The notes beneath the pieces were generated by a model. That model had not been told where the DNA came from, did no database searches, and was given only the letters and a program-made list of their open reading frames with translations. This document shows positions 22,975 to 35,477 of a stretch of DNA of 64,000 nucleotides, piece by piece. The stretch spans positions 5,398,501-5,462,500 of the forward strand of contig NC_091123.1 in assembly GCF_040183065.1 (NCBI RefSeq). Direction: 5' to 3'. The position numbers were made by a program, and so were the translations under genes. Every line of letters begins with the position of its first letter. Position 1 is the first letter of the stretch. The stretch is from Periplaneta americana. Taxonomy: Eukaryota > Arthropoda > Insecta > Blattodea > Blattidae.

Positions 22975-24102
22975 CTTCTCAGCTCAGAATATAACTAGTA
23001 AACAATTCTGACTATCCAAATAATAAACACTGATGTGTGTATATGTATGTAAGACAAATGCTTACAGCATCAGCTTTCGACGTTGGAAACCCAAGTTCAT
23101 ATTCCAATGAGTCAAAAGTGAGGATTTTGTGATGGACAAGGACATTGTTAGGGGAGATTATCTATGCCATAATTCCATCATTTCTGAACACCTGCACACC
23201 CTTATCACCAATGCAGCAGCATTGTATTATCTTCTCCAAGAGATTCTGACAGAAAATTCTATGAACAGATTTGATGTAGATATCCGAATATTTGTATGTG
23301 GCACCACCCAAGCAAACAAATAAAAAAAAAAAATCAAAGAAAATAAAAACGAACAGTAACCAAGAAAGACAATAGCAAAAAAAAAAATCATCATGCAAAC
23401 AACTAAAGCGAAATGGTGGACGAAAACTGAACTTATGAAATAAATGTAGGATAAAACATGAAACTCTTCATATTTCTTGCACCCATTCTCTGGTAAGTTC
23501 GTTCCCCGCTGGTGCACCACTTTAACCACCTCCAACACATTACTTCCTAGGCAACAATAACAACAGTTTCAACAAATCTCTCCTCTGCTCTTAAGAACCA
23601 TACAATTAGAACTCTCTACAAAACGGACAAGTAATGTATTGTCACAATTACCTCCGATATAAATTATATGTGATTTTACAGAGTATTATATACAGCACTT
23701 CATATATTTGCATGCCAGCTGCTCTGTTTCTTCCTATATTGAACAAATATCTGATTCTACTTTTACAAAGTTTTCACAGAATTTATGTCCAGGGCCAGCT
23801 TGACGTGCGATAGCCAACAACTGCATATGGTATCTTAGAAGAAAGTAGTGGTAATCCAAACAGCAAAATTTTCCACGAACTTGACTGCGTACGTATTTAC
23901 ATAACGTTAATACCATCTTGATCTACATTTAATAAAAATATACGTGCAAACTGACGTGTTATGACTTGGTAATTGTTCACAATGGTAACAAAATTTCTAC
24001 TTATTAACAGTAACATTTTGATTATCTTTAGTACGATTTTGTAAAGATCACTACTCTGTTCATAAACTTTTTCAATTGAACAAAATCACCCATTATCAAA
24101 AT
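22975..24102. other. No gene recognised; possible SINE head near 23065-23120
   Basis: A weak tRNA-like stretch ('GCATCAGCTTTCGACG' then 'CCCAAGTTCATATTCC') may be an old SINE head. The rest is unassigned AT-rich DNA. Confidence 0.35.
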
Positions 24103-24147
24103 ATATTTATTTAGAATATTTATTGACTTATTTTAATAAAATGACTC

Positions 24148-25031
24148 TTCGGAATATGTATGATAAGAACTTTGTGTTAAATTTTAACGTACCTTGTTAA
24201 TGTGTTTCGACCTATTTTCGGTCATCTTCGGAACTGGTAGTTGTTGGTCTTGGCGCCTCTTGTTTCATGTGTGAGTGCATTCGTAGTGTAGAGTCAAAGA
24301 GTGTATGTGTTTTGAAATTGAGTTGTGTGTTGAGAATATCGTTGGGGTGTGTTTTCGTGTGTTTGTATATTTCATATTGTTCTAGTGTGTTGAGTTTCTG
24401 GCTTTTTGGTTGGATGTGTAATATTTCCATGTCTGTGTTGATGTCTCTGTAGGTGTGGTTGGTATTTGTGATGTGTTCTGCATATGTGGAGGTGTTTTGT
24501 AATTTTGTTATGGCTGTGATGTGTTCTTTGTAACGTGTTTGAAATGATCTGCCTGTCTGTCCTATGTAGAAGTTGTTGCAGGTGTTACATTTGAGTTTGT
24601 ATACGCCTGTGTGGTTGTATTTGTTTGTTTGAGTTGTTTGTGTGTTGAGATGTTTTTGTAGAGTGTTATTTGTTCTGTATGCGATGTTGTAGTTTAATTT
24701 CTTGAATGAGGTTGCAATTTTATGTGGGTTTTGTTTTCAACACAGAAATGGAAATACTGCACATCCAACCAAAAAGCCAGAAACTCAACACACTAGAACA
24801 ATACGAAATATACAGACACATGAAAACACACTCCAACGATATTCTCAACACACAACTCAATTTCAAAACACACACACTCTTTGACTTAACACTATGAATG
24901 CACCCACACAGGAAACAAGAGGTGCAAAGACCAATAATGACCAGTTCCGAAGATGACCGAAAATAGGTCGAAACATGTTAACAAGGTACGTTAAAATTTT
25001 ACACAAGAAAGTTCTTATCAGACATATTACG
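24148..25031. mobile_element. Penelope-like element, back-to-back inverted copy (locus 2)
   Basis: The left arm (24148 to about 24745) is minus-strand and the right arm (to 25031) is plus-strand. Outer ends match each other and locus 1 (TTCGGAATATGTATG...). The left arm keeps more of the protein than the other loci: 'YNIAYRTNNTLQKHLNTQ', then 'GVYKLKCNTCNNFYIGQTG' (a full GVY-YIG pair), then 'RYKEHITAI'. Direct repeats of about 45 bp with a few mismatches lie at 24103-24147 and 25032-25077. This is unusually long for a TSD but fits the variable duplications of Penelope-like elements. Confidence 0.85.
24945..24982 (+). ncRNA. Hammerhead-ribozyme-like motif, right end of locus 2
   Basis: GTT, then CCGAAGATGA, then a GACC/GGTC stem with a 7-base loop, then GAAAC (24970-24974), ACATGT palindrome and GTT|AAC. 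GTT upstream can pair with AAC downstream as a short stem I; cleavage would fall after 24979. The inverse copy is at about 24190-24236 on the minus strand. Based on motif layout only. Confidence 0.45.
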
Positions 25032-25112
25032 ATATTTATTTAGAATAATTATTGATTTATTTCAATAAAATGACTCTAGTCAGAAATAAAATTAATTTTC
25101 TTAAATGTTCCA

Positions 25113-25235
25113 TAGGGGGAAAGGAAATGACCATCCTACCCCATTATCTCCTGGCCTAGTTGCCTCTAAAGTGGTGCCTTGTTGGTATCACTCGTGAGGT
25201 TCAGACCTGTCTTTGACAGTTGACTAAACAACAAC
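25113..25235 (+). mobile_element. Short retroposon (LINE 3' end or SINE), (CAA)n tail
   Basis: Flanked by a perfect 10-bp TSD, AAATGTTCCA, at 25103-25112 and 25236-25245. Ends CTAAACAACAACA. The body ('TATCTCCTGGCCTAGTTGCC') has no recognisable protein or Pol III boxes. Most likely the 3' untranslated end of a non-LTR element. Confidence 0.8.
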
Positions 25236-25304
25236 AAATGTTCCAAGATATGCTTGCCTAAAGAAGCCTGTATAAGCAATTATTCTTTGTTATCAACGTG
25301 ATAT

Positions 25305-26162
25305 CAAATACCTTACTATAATAATACCGGACAACTAGCAGTTTTGCATGCGAACAACGCTGGTGCTGCTACCTACCTGCCGGTGTGGAGATACTCGCGA
25401 AACAAGCTGTAATCAACTGCAATGTATATTGTTGCTGGGCTAGTTAATAGTTTTATTAATTAGTGCTGTGTTAAAATGTCAGGGTGTATATGTGCTGTTT
25501 ATAATTGCTACAAAATTGCAGCATTACAAATTGCTCCAAATCGTACATTCGATTTCCGAGGGATCATAAAATGTGAGTCAACAACATTCTTTAGTAGGCC
25601 TAATTCCTTCGTCTTTGTGTTGATAGAAAAATACAAATTAATTTTTTTATTTAGACCTAATAAATGTATAGCATTTAAAATGTGGATTTTAAAGTTTCAT
25701 CAAATTAAGTTTTATTGTTGTCCAAATGCCTTTACTAATTATTACAAGCATCAGATTACTATCAATTTTATCTTTGCAGTTGTCAGCAATGCGTATATAA
25801 AACATTACTGTAAATTCATTCCTAATATCAGATTGATTTTGTCTCGGTAAACCAAAGAAAAAATATGTAATGATTAATTACGGAAAGTAATATGAAGTAT
25901 GCAATATTTCTCATAATATGCAGCTTTGATATAAGATAATAATTTTACATTAAATATTATTAAACATTTCTTAAGTGTTTCATATATTACTCCACATTAG
26001 TAACTCACGTTTTAAACAATAGTCCAAATCTCGCTATGTTAATATTTGTATATGTGGACGTAATTCCATCCCGCTCCGCTAGATGTCAGGTCCGTGATAT
26101 TTTGCACTCATGCCAATGCTGCTAGTATACAGCTGTCCGGTATTATTATAGTAAGGTATTTG
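25305..26162 (+). mobile_element. Non-autonomous element with 29-bp inverted repeats and THAP-like start
   Basis: The terminal inverted repeats start CAAATACCTTACTATAATAA and are identical for 29 bp. Similarity then resumes to CTAGCAG. The interior has an ATG at 25476 opening 'MSGCICAVYNC', reminiscent of the Cys-x2-4-Cys start of a THAP zinc finger, the DNA-binding domain of P-element transposases. The rest of the 124-codon frame is AT-rich and shows no transposase motifs. TSD not resolved (GATAT occurs near both ends). Confidence 0.6.
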
Positions 26163-28055
26163 ACGATATCTTCACCCATCCCTTGAAAATACATTTGTTG
26201 ACAGAAATATTTTTCAAAATCGCGGAAAACACATTACAGTGTATTTAATGTACTCGTAATTATTCAAAAAATTTTAATACAAATTTATTAATTCAAAAAG
26301 GACGATACTGAGTGGCCTATCATTTACTGTTCTTGTTTCTCTAAGTACCAAGGTTTAAAACCCAGTCAAGGCGTCTAGCGTCATAGCTGGTACTCGTCTC
26401 ACCAAGTTTCCTTGCTTAGTGGACAGATATCTTTGCAGATCTTGAGGTGTGAGATTGCAGAGGCCTCTGATGTGCAAACCAGCAAAGAAACATACCGTTA
26501 AGTATTTATTTCTGCAAAAAAAATTATGAATTAATAAAAAGCCGAATATGAAAGTGGTGCTGAAGATATTTTGATGTCAAAGGAATTTTGAGGTTTTGCC
26601 GTGTTACATAGTTGGCTATTTTAGACAAATCAGAATAGGAAGAAATTTGGTACCTTAAAAGTTCATGTTATTCTGAATTTTGTAATTTTTTGGTATTTAA
26701 AATTATCTTGGCAATGATGGAAATATACATTTATATTTTCATTCCAAGATCAATTGCATCATCAAGCCAGTCCTGTTTGATTCTAATTGTTCATTAATTA
26801 ACATACAAACACTCACACGGAAATTTTTTAATGAATCTTGTTGCCATAATTAATCAGAGTAGAAGAATGCGGAATACTATGTGTAATATAACATGTCAAT
26901 TTGTCTCTAGAGCTACTTCCCTGATCCAGATTAGAACATTCATGTCACACATTTACTGTACCTGTGTGGATACGGTCTAGTAATACTTGGGTGTAATACT
27001 ATCAGAAAATATATTACCCTATTCTTTGCATTTCTTTGTAAAAGAAAACACACTCTATGGCACAGGAAATAAAAAAAATGACTTATTTTTACAATACTTT
27101 AGTAACAGGGATGCAAAACAACATGGAAGATGACAATGATATTTAATCACCGAGGTTCTTCATATCTCAGTGTTAATTTTTTCAGACTGCCAATTTAACT
27201 TCCGTCTTTTCTGCATCAGTAGTATGCTGTAACAGAGACAGATTCTGTCATATTTATTTTCAAATATCTTCACACGAAACACTGTTGCTGTGAATTAATA
27301 CTGATATCAAAATATTTTATTCTGTATTACTGGAATTGAGTTACATCCCCATTTCCTACATCTGAATACATATTATTTTCTGCAACTTCGATCTTGTTTA
27401 ACAATCATCAATTCAATCACCAGTCCGATACACTGTTAATGCATCAGAAACAATGCTTACTGTGTCTATATGCTATCCTAAATTTTATCAACAATACAGG
27501 AACGCTAATGCTCTAAATCTGGAATGATTGGTTCAAGTCTACACACAGAAACATACAAAGCTCTAGAAAAGTAATTTGTAACAGGCTTTCCAACACGTCA
27601 GAGAACAGAGTACGGAAAAAAATAGAAGATATCAAAGGATATTCGGATCCAAGTTCTGATAAAGTAATTCAGTGCTCTTCAACCTTGACTCACGTAGGGC
27701 ATAAGTTATTTGTAATTGTTTCAATATTAAGTTCTGTAGATCTATATTGAAATTAGCCATGTCAACATCTAGCATGAATCAATGCTACTCATTATATATA
27801 ATTATTTGACAAAATTTCTATGAACAGTTTACATAAAAAAGCAGCCCACATATTATTACATTATTTATTCAAACTTCAAATTAGGGATAACTTCTAGAAA
27901 TGATCGGGAGTAATTAATTACTATTTTTTCACCATGGTTATATAAGAATGTCTGTGTTCATTAAAATCATCAATATACAAACCATATATTTTTCCGATTT
28001 AACACTGCCATAAGAAACCTATGCATAACAACAATGAAGAAATAACTTAATCAGT
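26163..28055. other. No gene recognised; weak tRNA-like stretches
   Basis: 26335-26400 (minus strand) and 27505-27545 ('GATTGGTTCAAGTCTAC') have weak B-box-like signals and may be old SINEs. Otherwise AT-rich and unassigned. Confidence 0.35.
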
Positions 28056-28186
28056 GACCATGTTCAGAAATTAGCAGGCTTTGAAAATTTATAAAACAAA
28101 AGAACATCTGACTTTGACTTACCAACCATAAATGATGTTCTCTTGTTTTACAAATTGTCAAAGCCTGCTAATTTCTAAACATGGTC
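28056..28186. repeat. Short inverted-repeat element (hairpin)
   Basis: Arms of about 53 bp: GACCATGTTCAGAAATTAGC from 28056, and its inverted partner ending GACCATG... at 28186. They are separated by about 25 bp. Probably a small MITE; no clear TSD. Confidence 0.75.
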
Positions 28187-28429
28187 CATCTATTAAGTTT
28201 TTTTTTTTCCTCGCTATTATTTATACTCGCTTTAACATCTTTGGTCATATTGCGAGTTTCCTATTAAGTTATTTTCTCAATGTTTTTATACATGGGTTAA
28301 ATCTGTATATTCTATACCCAGAGAAACATACGGTATATATAACGTTATGATGAAAATATTCAACGAAAATAATGTAATATATCTACTGAAACAAAGGAAA
28401 GAGAAATGGGTATTTACAAATTTCTATTC

Positions 28430-29227
28430 GGTGTATGCAAATTGGTGTCAAATATTTTAGGGACGTATTTATAACAGCAAAACATTGAAAAACTTTGACA
28501 TAAACATGGTCCTGAAAATGTTTAGTTTTGGAGTTAATTAGGAGTTTTGCCACTCTTGAAGAGCAATAAACTCAAATTGCCTTCATGTTGCAACCTCTTC
28601 TTTAGAACAGGCCATAAGATTTATTTTCCTTTGTTTGATTGTCATGTTATTGGTCCCTATTTCTTACATCCGGCAGGAGACATATCGGTGGTTTTCCAGA
28701 AACGAATTAACCATTTAATGGATGATGTACTTCTGGACATTGTACACCGAATGTTGTACCTGCATGATGGCTCTCCAGCTCACTAAAGTCTGAAAGTTCA
28801 TCATTTGAATCGCCATTTCCAGCAAAGATGGATTGGTTGAGGAGGATCCATTGAATGGCCTGCCCAATCACCAGATTTAAATCCAATGAATTTTTATCTC
28901 TGGTGATATTTGAAGTCCATAGTTTATGCAACTCCTGTACTTAATGTTGACATTTTAAGAGAGCGTATCCTAAATGGATTTGAACAAATAAGAAACATTC
29001 TAGGCATTTTCAACGGAGTATGCCAAAGCATGAAACGCAGGCTCAGGGGACACACAGACAAAGGAGGAGGCCATTTTGAGCAATTTTTTATACAAGTTCT
29101 TCTTATAATAAGTTGCTTAACTCTAACACTACCCATTTTTAGGACTATGTTTATATGAAAGTTTTCAACATTTTGTTGTTAGGAATACGTCCTCAAAATA
29201 TTTGTCACCAATTTCATTACACCCTGT
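28430..29227 (+). mobile_element. Deleted mariner-superfamily element with ~115-bp inverted repeats
   Basis: The left end (GGTGTATGCAAATTGGTG) and the inverted right end (GGGTGTAATGAAATTGGTG) match over about 115 bp, including 'ACAAATATTTTGAGGACG'-like and 'TAAACATAGTCCT'-like blocks. The outermost right bases are ACACCCTGTA, the standard end of this insect group. Only the C-terminal half of the transposase remains. Confidence 0.85.
28610..29090 (+). pseudogene. C-terminal half of mariner-superfamily transposase
   Basis: A single reading frame with three internal stops. 'VIGPYFLHPAG' is followed by 'YLHDGSPAH' (second catalytic Asp), 'QQRWIG', 'IEWPAQSPDLNPMNFYLW' (third catalytic site, with Asn where the family usually has Asp) and 'YLKSIVYATPV'. 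It ends near 'GGGHFEQF', the usual C-terminus of this family. The N-terminal helix-turn-helix region seen at 14982 and 33300-33620 is missing here. Confidence 0.85.
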
Positions 29228-29769
29228 ACTATTTAAGTAAAACAAGCAATTTCTGTAGGCCTATTATGTTATAGAAATGAGGCATGAGCAATGAAAAATA
29301 AAGATGTAAATCGAATTATATCCAATGAAATGAAATTTATGATAGAAACGGAGCAATGTACTCCCTGGGATTGTAAAAGAAACAAAAAAGTCACGCAGAA
29401 ATGCAGACTACAGTCATAACCAGTTACAGGCCTACATTTTATAAGTAACTGCCAGTTCCACTCCAAAATCATGTACAACATATGCATGCACATAGAATTC
29501 AAAAGCTATGTTTCATTACCATCAATATGGGAAGAGAGACTATGGCCCTCCAAAGAAGAGGTGGGCTGCACAAGTACAATAAGAAAAAAATTGTCATTCT
29601 GTTCATAAATTAAAAATTGTTTCCACATCATTAACTATCAAATAGTGTCCGAATTTTTGTTCTGTATGTTAATTCTAGAATTTTCGAAAAAATACGAGAG
29701 TTGGGAGATGATTTTTCCTATTGTTACTGCAATGTTTTAACAATAACATTTAAAACTTATAAATCATCG
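29228..29769. other. No feature recognised
   Basis: AT-rich spacer with no supported element. Confidence 0.45.
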
Positions 29770-30040
29770 TTCCGCGCCGTGGCATCGTGGTCTAAGGCAT
29801 CCTGCCTAGGACTCGCATTACGGAATGCGCACTGGTTCGAGTCCTCATGGGGGAAGAAATTTTCTCATGAAATTTCGGCCAGTGTATGGGACCGGTGCCC
29901 ACCCAGCATCGTGATACACTTGGGGAGCTACGATAGGTTATGCAAACCAGCTATAATGGCTGGGGGGCTCATCATGCTAACCACACAATACCTCCATTCT
30001 GGTTGGATGTTTGTCCACTTCTGCTTCTGCATGTGGCCTT
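29770..30040 (+). mobile_element. tRNA-derived SINE
   Basis: The head 'GCGCCGTGGCATCGTGGTCT' contains an A-box-like element. 'CTGGTTCGAGTCCTC' is a near-consensus B box. The long variable arm between them resembles a Leu/Ser-type tRNA. The body carries 'GGACCGGTGCCCACCCAGC' and 'CCTCCATTCTGGTTGGATG'. No clear TSD. A well-preserved copy; SINE lineage distinct from those at 34045, 40745 and 32150. Confidence 0.85.
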
Positions 30041-32149
30041 GAGAACATCATTTCTTACTCTTATACTCCTACATTCAGTGAATGTAGCTACCAACGTATT
30101 ATGCAGTTAAGAAGGTGTCTAAGAGCAGGGTGGCAGACCTCCCTAGCTTCCTTAGCATTAGAGTGACATATATAATCAATGTCATGCTTGAAAAGAATGC
30201 CCGGGCACTCTTATTATGTAAATGCTGAATACATGGTCTAATTACTACGATTTGTATTCTGAAAGAAAACACACTATAACTATGAAGCTAACAGAAGTAC
30301 AAAATAACGTACCGGCACAACTTGGAAAATAGACGAAATATTAATTATAACAATGGCATTATTTTTAATTTCATAATTATTAACAAAATATACGCAAATC
30401 AAAATTTTAATGAAATTCTTGGGTTTAAAAAACGGTCGTAACAATACAGAGTACATTTAAAGGACACAGATGCGAAATTACAAATTACCCTTTTGAAACG
30501 TGTTAGTTGAGTGCGTTAACATTATATTTATGAACTAATATAACAGCTGACAAACATTTCTGGTTTAATCTCACTAAGTTACTTTCCTCTCTAAGGTTTA
30601 TCCACATCTGTCCATTCATTAAAATAGGCCATAGCACATCCTCTATACTTTTGTGAATTACAATCACTCCGCTATGTTAAATAGAGTTAAAGCAACCAGA
30701 TTTACTTGTGGCACAATTCAGATTCCTGCTGTTATAGGTCTCTTGTTTATTTGGCACATCAAAAATGAAAAAAAAATATATATACTGTATATTTATTTAT
30801 CTGTAATGAACCTGAGGTTGAAAAGCACTGATTCTAAAGTGTATTCAAAGATTATGTGACATACGGAAATTGATTTATACACCTGTATCTTTCTAAAAAA
30901 GTATAATTTCTCTCATTAACACACTTCACAACGCCTTTCTACTTTTTCTGTGATTGCCAGTTTAGTTTTTGTTGCTAAGTAACGAATTATCAATAACATA
31001 ATTCTTATGCTATTTTCCAGATAGTTGATACCAATGACAAGACATTTTTGAGTCTTTAGTAAACCTAGAAAAACTGTTGCATAATTCTATACAACATTCG
31101 AACAAAAGTGAAAATCATATTACTTTGTATCAAGATGTAGTGTGAATAAATATCACAAACAGGCGAGACATGAGCAATTCTTCATTCATAAACAAAAGAA
31201 AGTCAGGAACTTAAAACGAACTACAATGACTCCACAGAAAAGAACACACAAATGACAACAATTAGGAAATGATATCTCTATGGCAATTAGGATGGATGGT
31301 GCTATATGACGTAATATCAAAGTCTCATATCACTAGGGTTTCAAAACAATCTCAGCAGAAACAAACCGAAGGGCAAGATTAATTCATTATTGCTAGACTT
31401 TAGAAAATCATTGCTCTAATTTGATACTTCACATGTCCAAATATGACAGTATAACAATATGAGGTACTTATTTTTGCGTATTTATAATATATTTAGAATG
31501 TATATTGTTTGAAAGATAGGTATATACGCAATTAACAATATTCACAGGAAAATACTCCACTAAATGCTACATTCTATGTACAATTTCATTTAAGTTGTTG
31601 TGCTGTAGACAAATGAAAGAGATGACATTCAATTACACCCACATACATAAAAACAAAAGAGAGACACGTTAGAAAAAAAAAAAGAGGTTAAATATGTAAA
31701 AACAAATATAGTGGTAATCATCTCTCGATGTAACTGCAAGATGTACAATACCATTAGCATTATTTTCAGTTGTCTTTTGTTTTATGCTTACCATACTGCT
31801 ACTAATAAATGTGTAGTATCCTTCCATATTCTTTGTAAGACAAGACAATATTGGTCGAAGATACATGATATAATAATGTAAGATGACGAAGGAAGGCTGA
31901 TTTTATGTACAGAAATCATTAATATTTTAAAACAAAATTTAAGACTTTACACTAGTATGCTATGAAATTACTGAAGATGTGTGTGTATTTAATGCCTACC
32001 CACTTCACTTGCGTGATTCGGATTCCACATACTGTGGATAGATGGCAGGACTGTGACTCATTTTGAAGTTGCACACCACTTCAGCACAGACCACATTATG
32101 CATGATGTGCATCTGTAAATAGTTATATCATGTACTAGGGTGAGTGTAT
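30041..32149. other. No gene recognised
   Basis: AT-rich DNA. The open frames are short and unfamiliar. No terminal repeats found. Confidence 0.5.
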
Positions 32150-32520
32150 GTGTAAGTGTAGTGTAGGAAATGGGTGAGAATGATGATGAAGGGAGCAGGG
32201 GGAACCCGGTGACGGCACGTAGCCTATTCCCGTCGATAAACACCAAGTAGGCCGCCAGGCTTAACGTCCCCATCCAATGGACGAATCACTATCAATAGTG
32301 ACATATGCCTTCTCTTCATATGCACTGCGGAGAGATTTGAGATTTAACCCAGGTATATTGGTGCACAATCTAGTGATCAGAAGTTGTGCACCACCATCTC
32401 TCCTAGTTCCGAGGTAGAAATTTGACACGAAAATTTCAATTTCTGACCCTGCCGGAAATCGAACCCGGATTGGCTAGTCTGGAGGCAGATGCGCTACCAC
32501 AGAGCTGACTCGGCGGACCT
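32150..32520 (-). mobile_element. tRNA-derived SINE, minus strand
   Basis: From about 32520 the minus strand reads GGTCCGCCGAGTCAGCTCTG, then 'TGTGGTAGCGCATCTG' (A box region) and 'CCGGGTTCGATTTCCGGC' (B box). A long body follows ('GAAATTTTCGTGTCAAATT', 'GGATGGGGACGTTAAGCC') toward 32180. A distinct SINE lineage with an unusually long body of about 300 bp. Confidence 0.8.
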
Positions 32521-33054
32521 TACTGAAGACGTTGCAACAGACTTACGTCTATATTCTGATGTGGAAGAGAACAAAGATAGCAAATATGTTAGAATTGCTG
32601 GAACTTGCTAGAAAACCAAAATATATATATTTTTTTAAGTTTCTTTCACTTGAAAGAAATAGTGGAGCAGCTACATCTTTTTCCATTGTTAGAAAATTAG
32701 TAAAGAAATAAGCTTGAGATAGTATTATATCTTTTCGCATTCTCTTTTACATTTAAATCGAATTTTTACTATACCTACTACTTGAAAATACAAAAGAAAT
32801 ATTATACAGCAAGTTGGTAATAAATTTTGTATAATTAACAAAAAAAAAAAGTGTTTTTTATCCATAAAATAGACATATTTTCGAAAGATTGTCAATATCA
32901 GAAAATTGCATGCAATTAAGCAGTAAATGATACCCTTTTGTCTATGTTTACTCATTATTTGAATGAATTTTCGTTATGACAAAAATTCTCCCTTGTTTCC
33001 TTTTTAAACTCGTGTCAAAATTTTTATACCCTGATCGATATTCTAAGATTTGTA
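32521..33054. other. No feature recognised
   Basis: AT-rich spacer. Confidence 0.45.
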
Positions 33055-33056
33055 TA

Positions 33057-33720
33057 CAGGGTGTTTCCGAGGTGGTGTTACAAACTTTCAGGGATGATGG
33101 CGAAGGGCACATGTATCAATTTGAGATAAGGAACCCTGGTTCGGAAATGACCGAGTCGAAAGTTACAAGCAAAAATAGTTGTGTGGAAATGAAATAATTT
33201 CATTCCTCTGCACACCTTATTTATGTGTATTTATCTGTACATCTTACACATACTGTATTCATCTGACGTTGTTTACATTGTCTACTTACAGTATTCCATT
33301 CAATGCGCTGTCTGAGGGATGGGGACAGGAAACTACACTAAAGCAATGCAGATAGCGTAATGTGTAACGGACATGGTCGGTCCTGATATGCACGTCTGTA
33401 GACAGCAGTGTATGTGTACAAGTTGCAGTGTCCAGTCGATCAGTCCTAGTGAAATGGAGGAGTACACGAGAGCGGAATAAGCAGACCTGATTTTCGAATA
33501 CGGATGAGCCAATGGGAACAGTAGACAAGCTCACAGATTGTATCGGGCCAAGTACCCACATAGGAGACATCCAGCCCATACCATTTTTCCACGACTGTTC
33601 CAAAGGTTAAGGGAAGGGGGGCACGTGGTGCCAAATTATAATTCCATTTCCACACAACTATTTAACAAAATTTGCTATTAGTGACGTGTGAATTAATGTA
33701 ATATGTTCCCTTACACCCTG
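33057..33720 (+). mobile_element. Internally deleted mariner-superfamily element
   Basis: Bounded by TA at 33055-33056 and 33721-33722. The ends CAGGGTGT and ACACCCTG are inverted repeats, and deeper matches occur near the ends ('TAGTTGTGTGGAAATG' at 33175 against its inverse near 33645). The interior at about 33450-33620 gives fragments 'YTRAE', 'ADLIFEYG', 'ANGNSRQAHRLYRAKYPHR', the DUF4817-type helix-turn-helix of insect transposases. The catalytic domain is gone. Confidence 0.85.
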
Positions 33721-33889
33721 TATGTCCTGTGATGGTCAACAATACGAGCTAAAATAATTACTGTACATTTATATTACTAAAATAATTGTCTTGAAAAATG
33801 AGTAATTTCAGACTGTACCACAAATGAAATCAACAAATTCTGAAAAAGGTAATAAAATTGTTAGTAAAAGTTATTCGTTATTAATAGAG

Positions 33890-33975
33890 AAAAATTTGCT
33901 CCAATGCCGAGGATCGAACCCAAGACCCCCAGTTCTACGACTGGGTGCTCTAACCACTGAGCTACAATCCACAAC
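33890..33975 (-). mobile_element. tRNA-like SINE head
   Basis: The minus strand reads 'GTAGCTCAGTGGTTAGAGC' (A box) and 'TTGGGTTCGATCCTCGG' (B box). The anticodon arm pairs only imperfectly, so a retroposed SINE head is more likely than a working tRNA gene. Confidence 0.6.
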
Positions 33976-34044
33976 ACTGGATCGAATCTTTCTCCCATGG
34001 TTCTTTTCCCTTAGTGGCCTTACTCCATGTTCGAATGTTAATGT

Positions 34045-34262
34045 TATGTTTTATTTAACGACGCTCGCAACTGCCGGTTATATCAGCGTCGCCGGTATGC
34101 CGGAATTTTTTTTCCCGCAGGAGTTCTTTTACATGCCAGTAAATCTACAGACATGAGCCTGTCGTATTTAAGCATACTTAAATACCATCGACCTGGTCCG
34201 GGATCGAACCTGCAATCTCGGGTATAGAAGGCCAGCGCTATACCAACTGAGCCAACCAGGGC
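34045..34262 (-). mobile_element. tRNA-derived SINE, minus strand
   Basis: From 34262 the minus strand reads GCCCTGGTTGGCTCAGTTGG (A box) and 'GGTTCGATCCCGGACCAGG' (B box). The body carries 'TTTACTGGCATGTAAAAG' and ends 'GCGAGCGTCGTTAAATAAAA'. Complete from head to tail and well conserved. Confidence 0.88.
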
Positions 34263-35477
34263 GACAACATTTTCGACAGTATATATAAGTCAACAGTCAC
34301 AATACAAGCTGCATTAATTGCAGCAGCCATTTTGAACTCATAATTACACTAAATGGCGATAGATTCTTAATTCAAAATGTCATTTTAAAATATAAATACG
34401 TGTACAATATGCTTAGGACAACATTTCGAGTACAGTAGGACATTACAGGACTTCAGAGTTTTGAGGAGAAAATACTAGAAAATCAATATTTTTTTATCTT
34501 TTTCAATTTTAAGGTGTACGTAACCTTTCCAACAAAATAAAAGTAAACATGACTATAAATATGTTTTACGAACAATTATTTTGACTGAAATCAGCAATTT
34601 TAAGCGGAATTAATAGTGACTGGTACAAACAATGAAGTACATAATAAATTACTAGAACAATGATATAACAAGAATTATAATTTAAGAACGCAGTTCCAAT
34701 ATGTCTTGCAGAACAAAGATTCTGTCACCTTACTTTTCTATCACGTACAATATTCGGAGGCACAGTACAACACACATATAAAGGAAAACATATTTACAAA
34801 ATTTTGGTGGTAAGATTCTTTACTATTCTATATAACACAGCCAATGTTTCAGGCCGGTTTCTGAAAGCAATATGTCCTCTATTATTACACAGATACATTC
34901 CTTTATAGGAATAAATTTCTTAACAGATAAATTAATTTTGTAAGTTGTATAGCGTTCTTTAAAAAAAAATTGTCTCTTTTTACCACTCATCAATGTAAAG
35001 TTCCACAGAAGAAAATTTAATGTACTGTACACGTTTATTCATTTTAGATTTGATAAATTTATAATTTCATGATTGTCAGGTGTGAATAGTGATAAAGTCA
35101 CAATAAGCTTTACACAATAGAACCTAATGTAGTAAACAGATCCCTTCGAAAGATCAAATTGAAAAAATATTTATATGAAAAATAGGGTCTTTATAATGAA
35201 GTTTTCTAGACAAGAAATCACCTTCATCCGATGTGAATTAAACACGTTGATAAAATAATTTCACTTTTTGAGTTTGTATCATTGCAAAACTAGGTTCACA
35301 ATATTTTTTTTTTTCAAATCAGGATGTCGTTGCAATTTTCGAGGATGACACAAAATATCCTCTCAAAATTTGCTTAGAGAAATTAACTCACTTTATAAGC
35401 AGAAGGAAAAAGCACTCTTATATGAATTTAAATACTATTATAGTCACAATCATGCCATGGTATGAAAGAAAAATTTC
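34263..35477. other. No gene recognised
   Basis: AT-rich DNA with T/A runs. No supported feature. Confidence 0.5.

Noticed and set aside
33890..33975. Functional tRNA gene
   Set aside because: Pol III boxes are good but the anticodon arm pairs imperfectly; better read as a SINE head.
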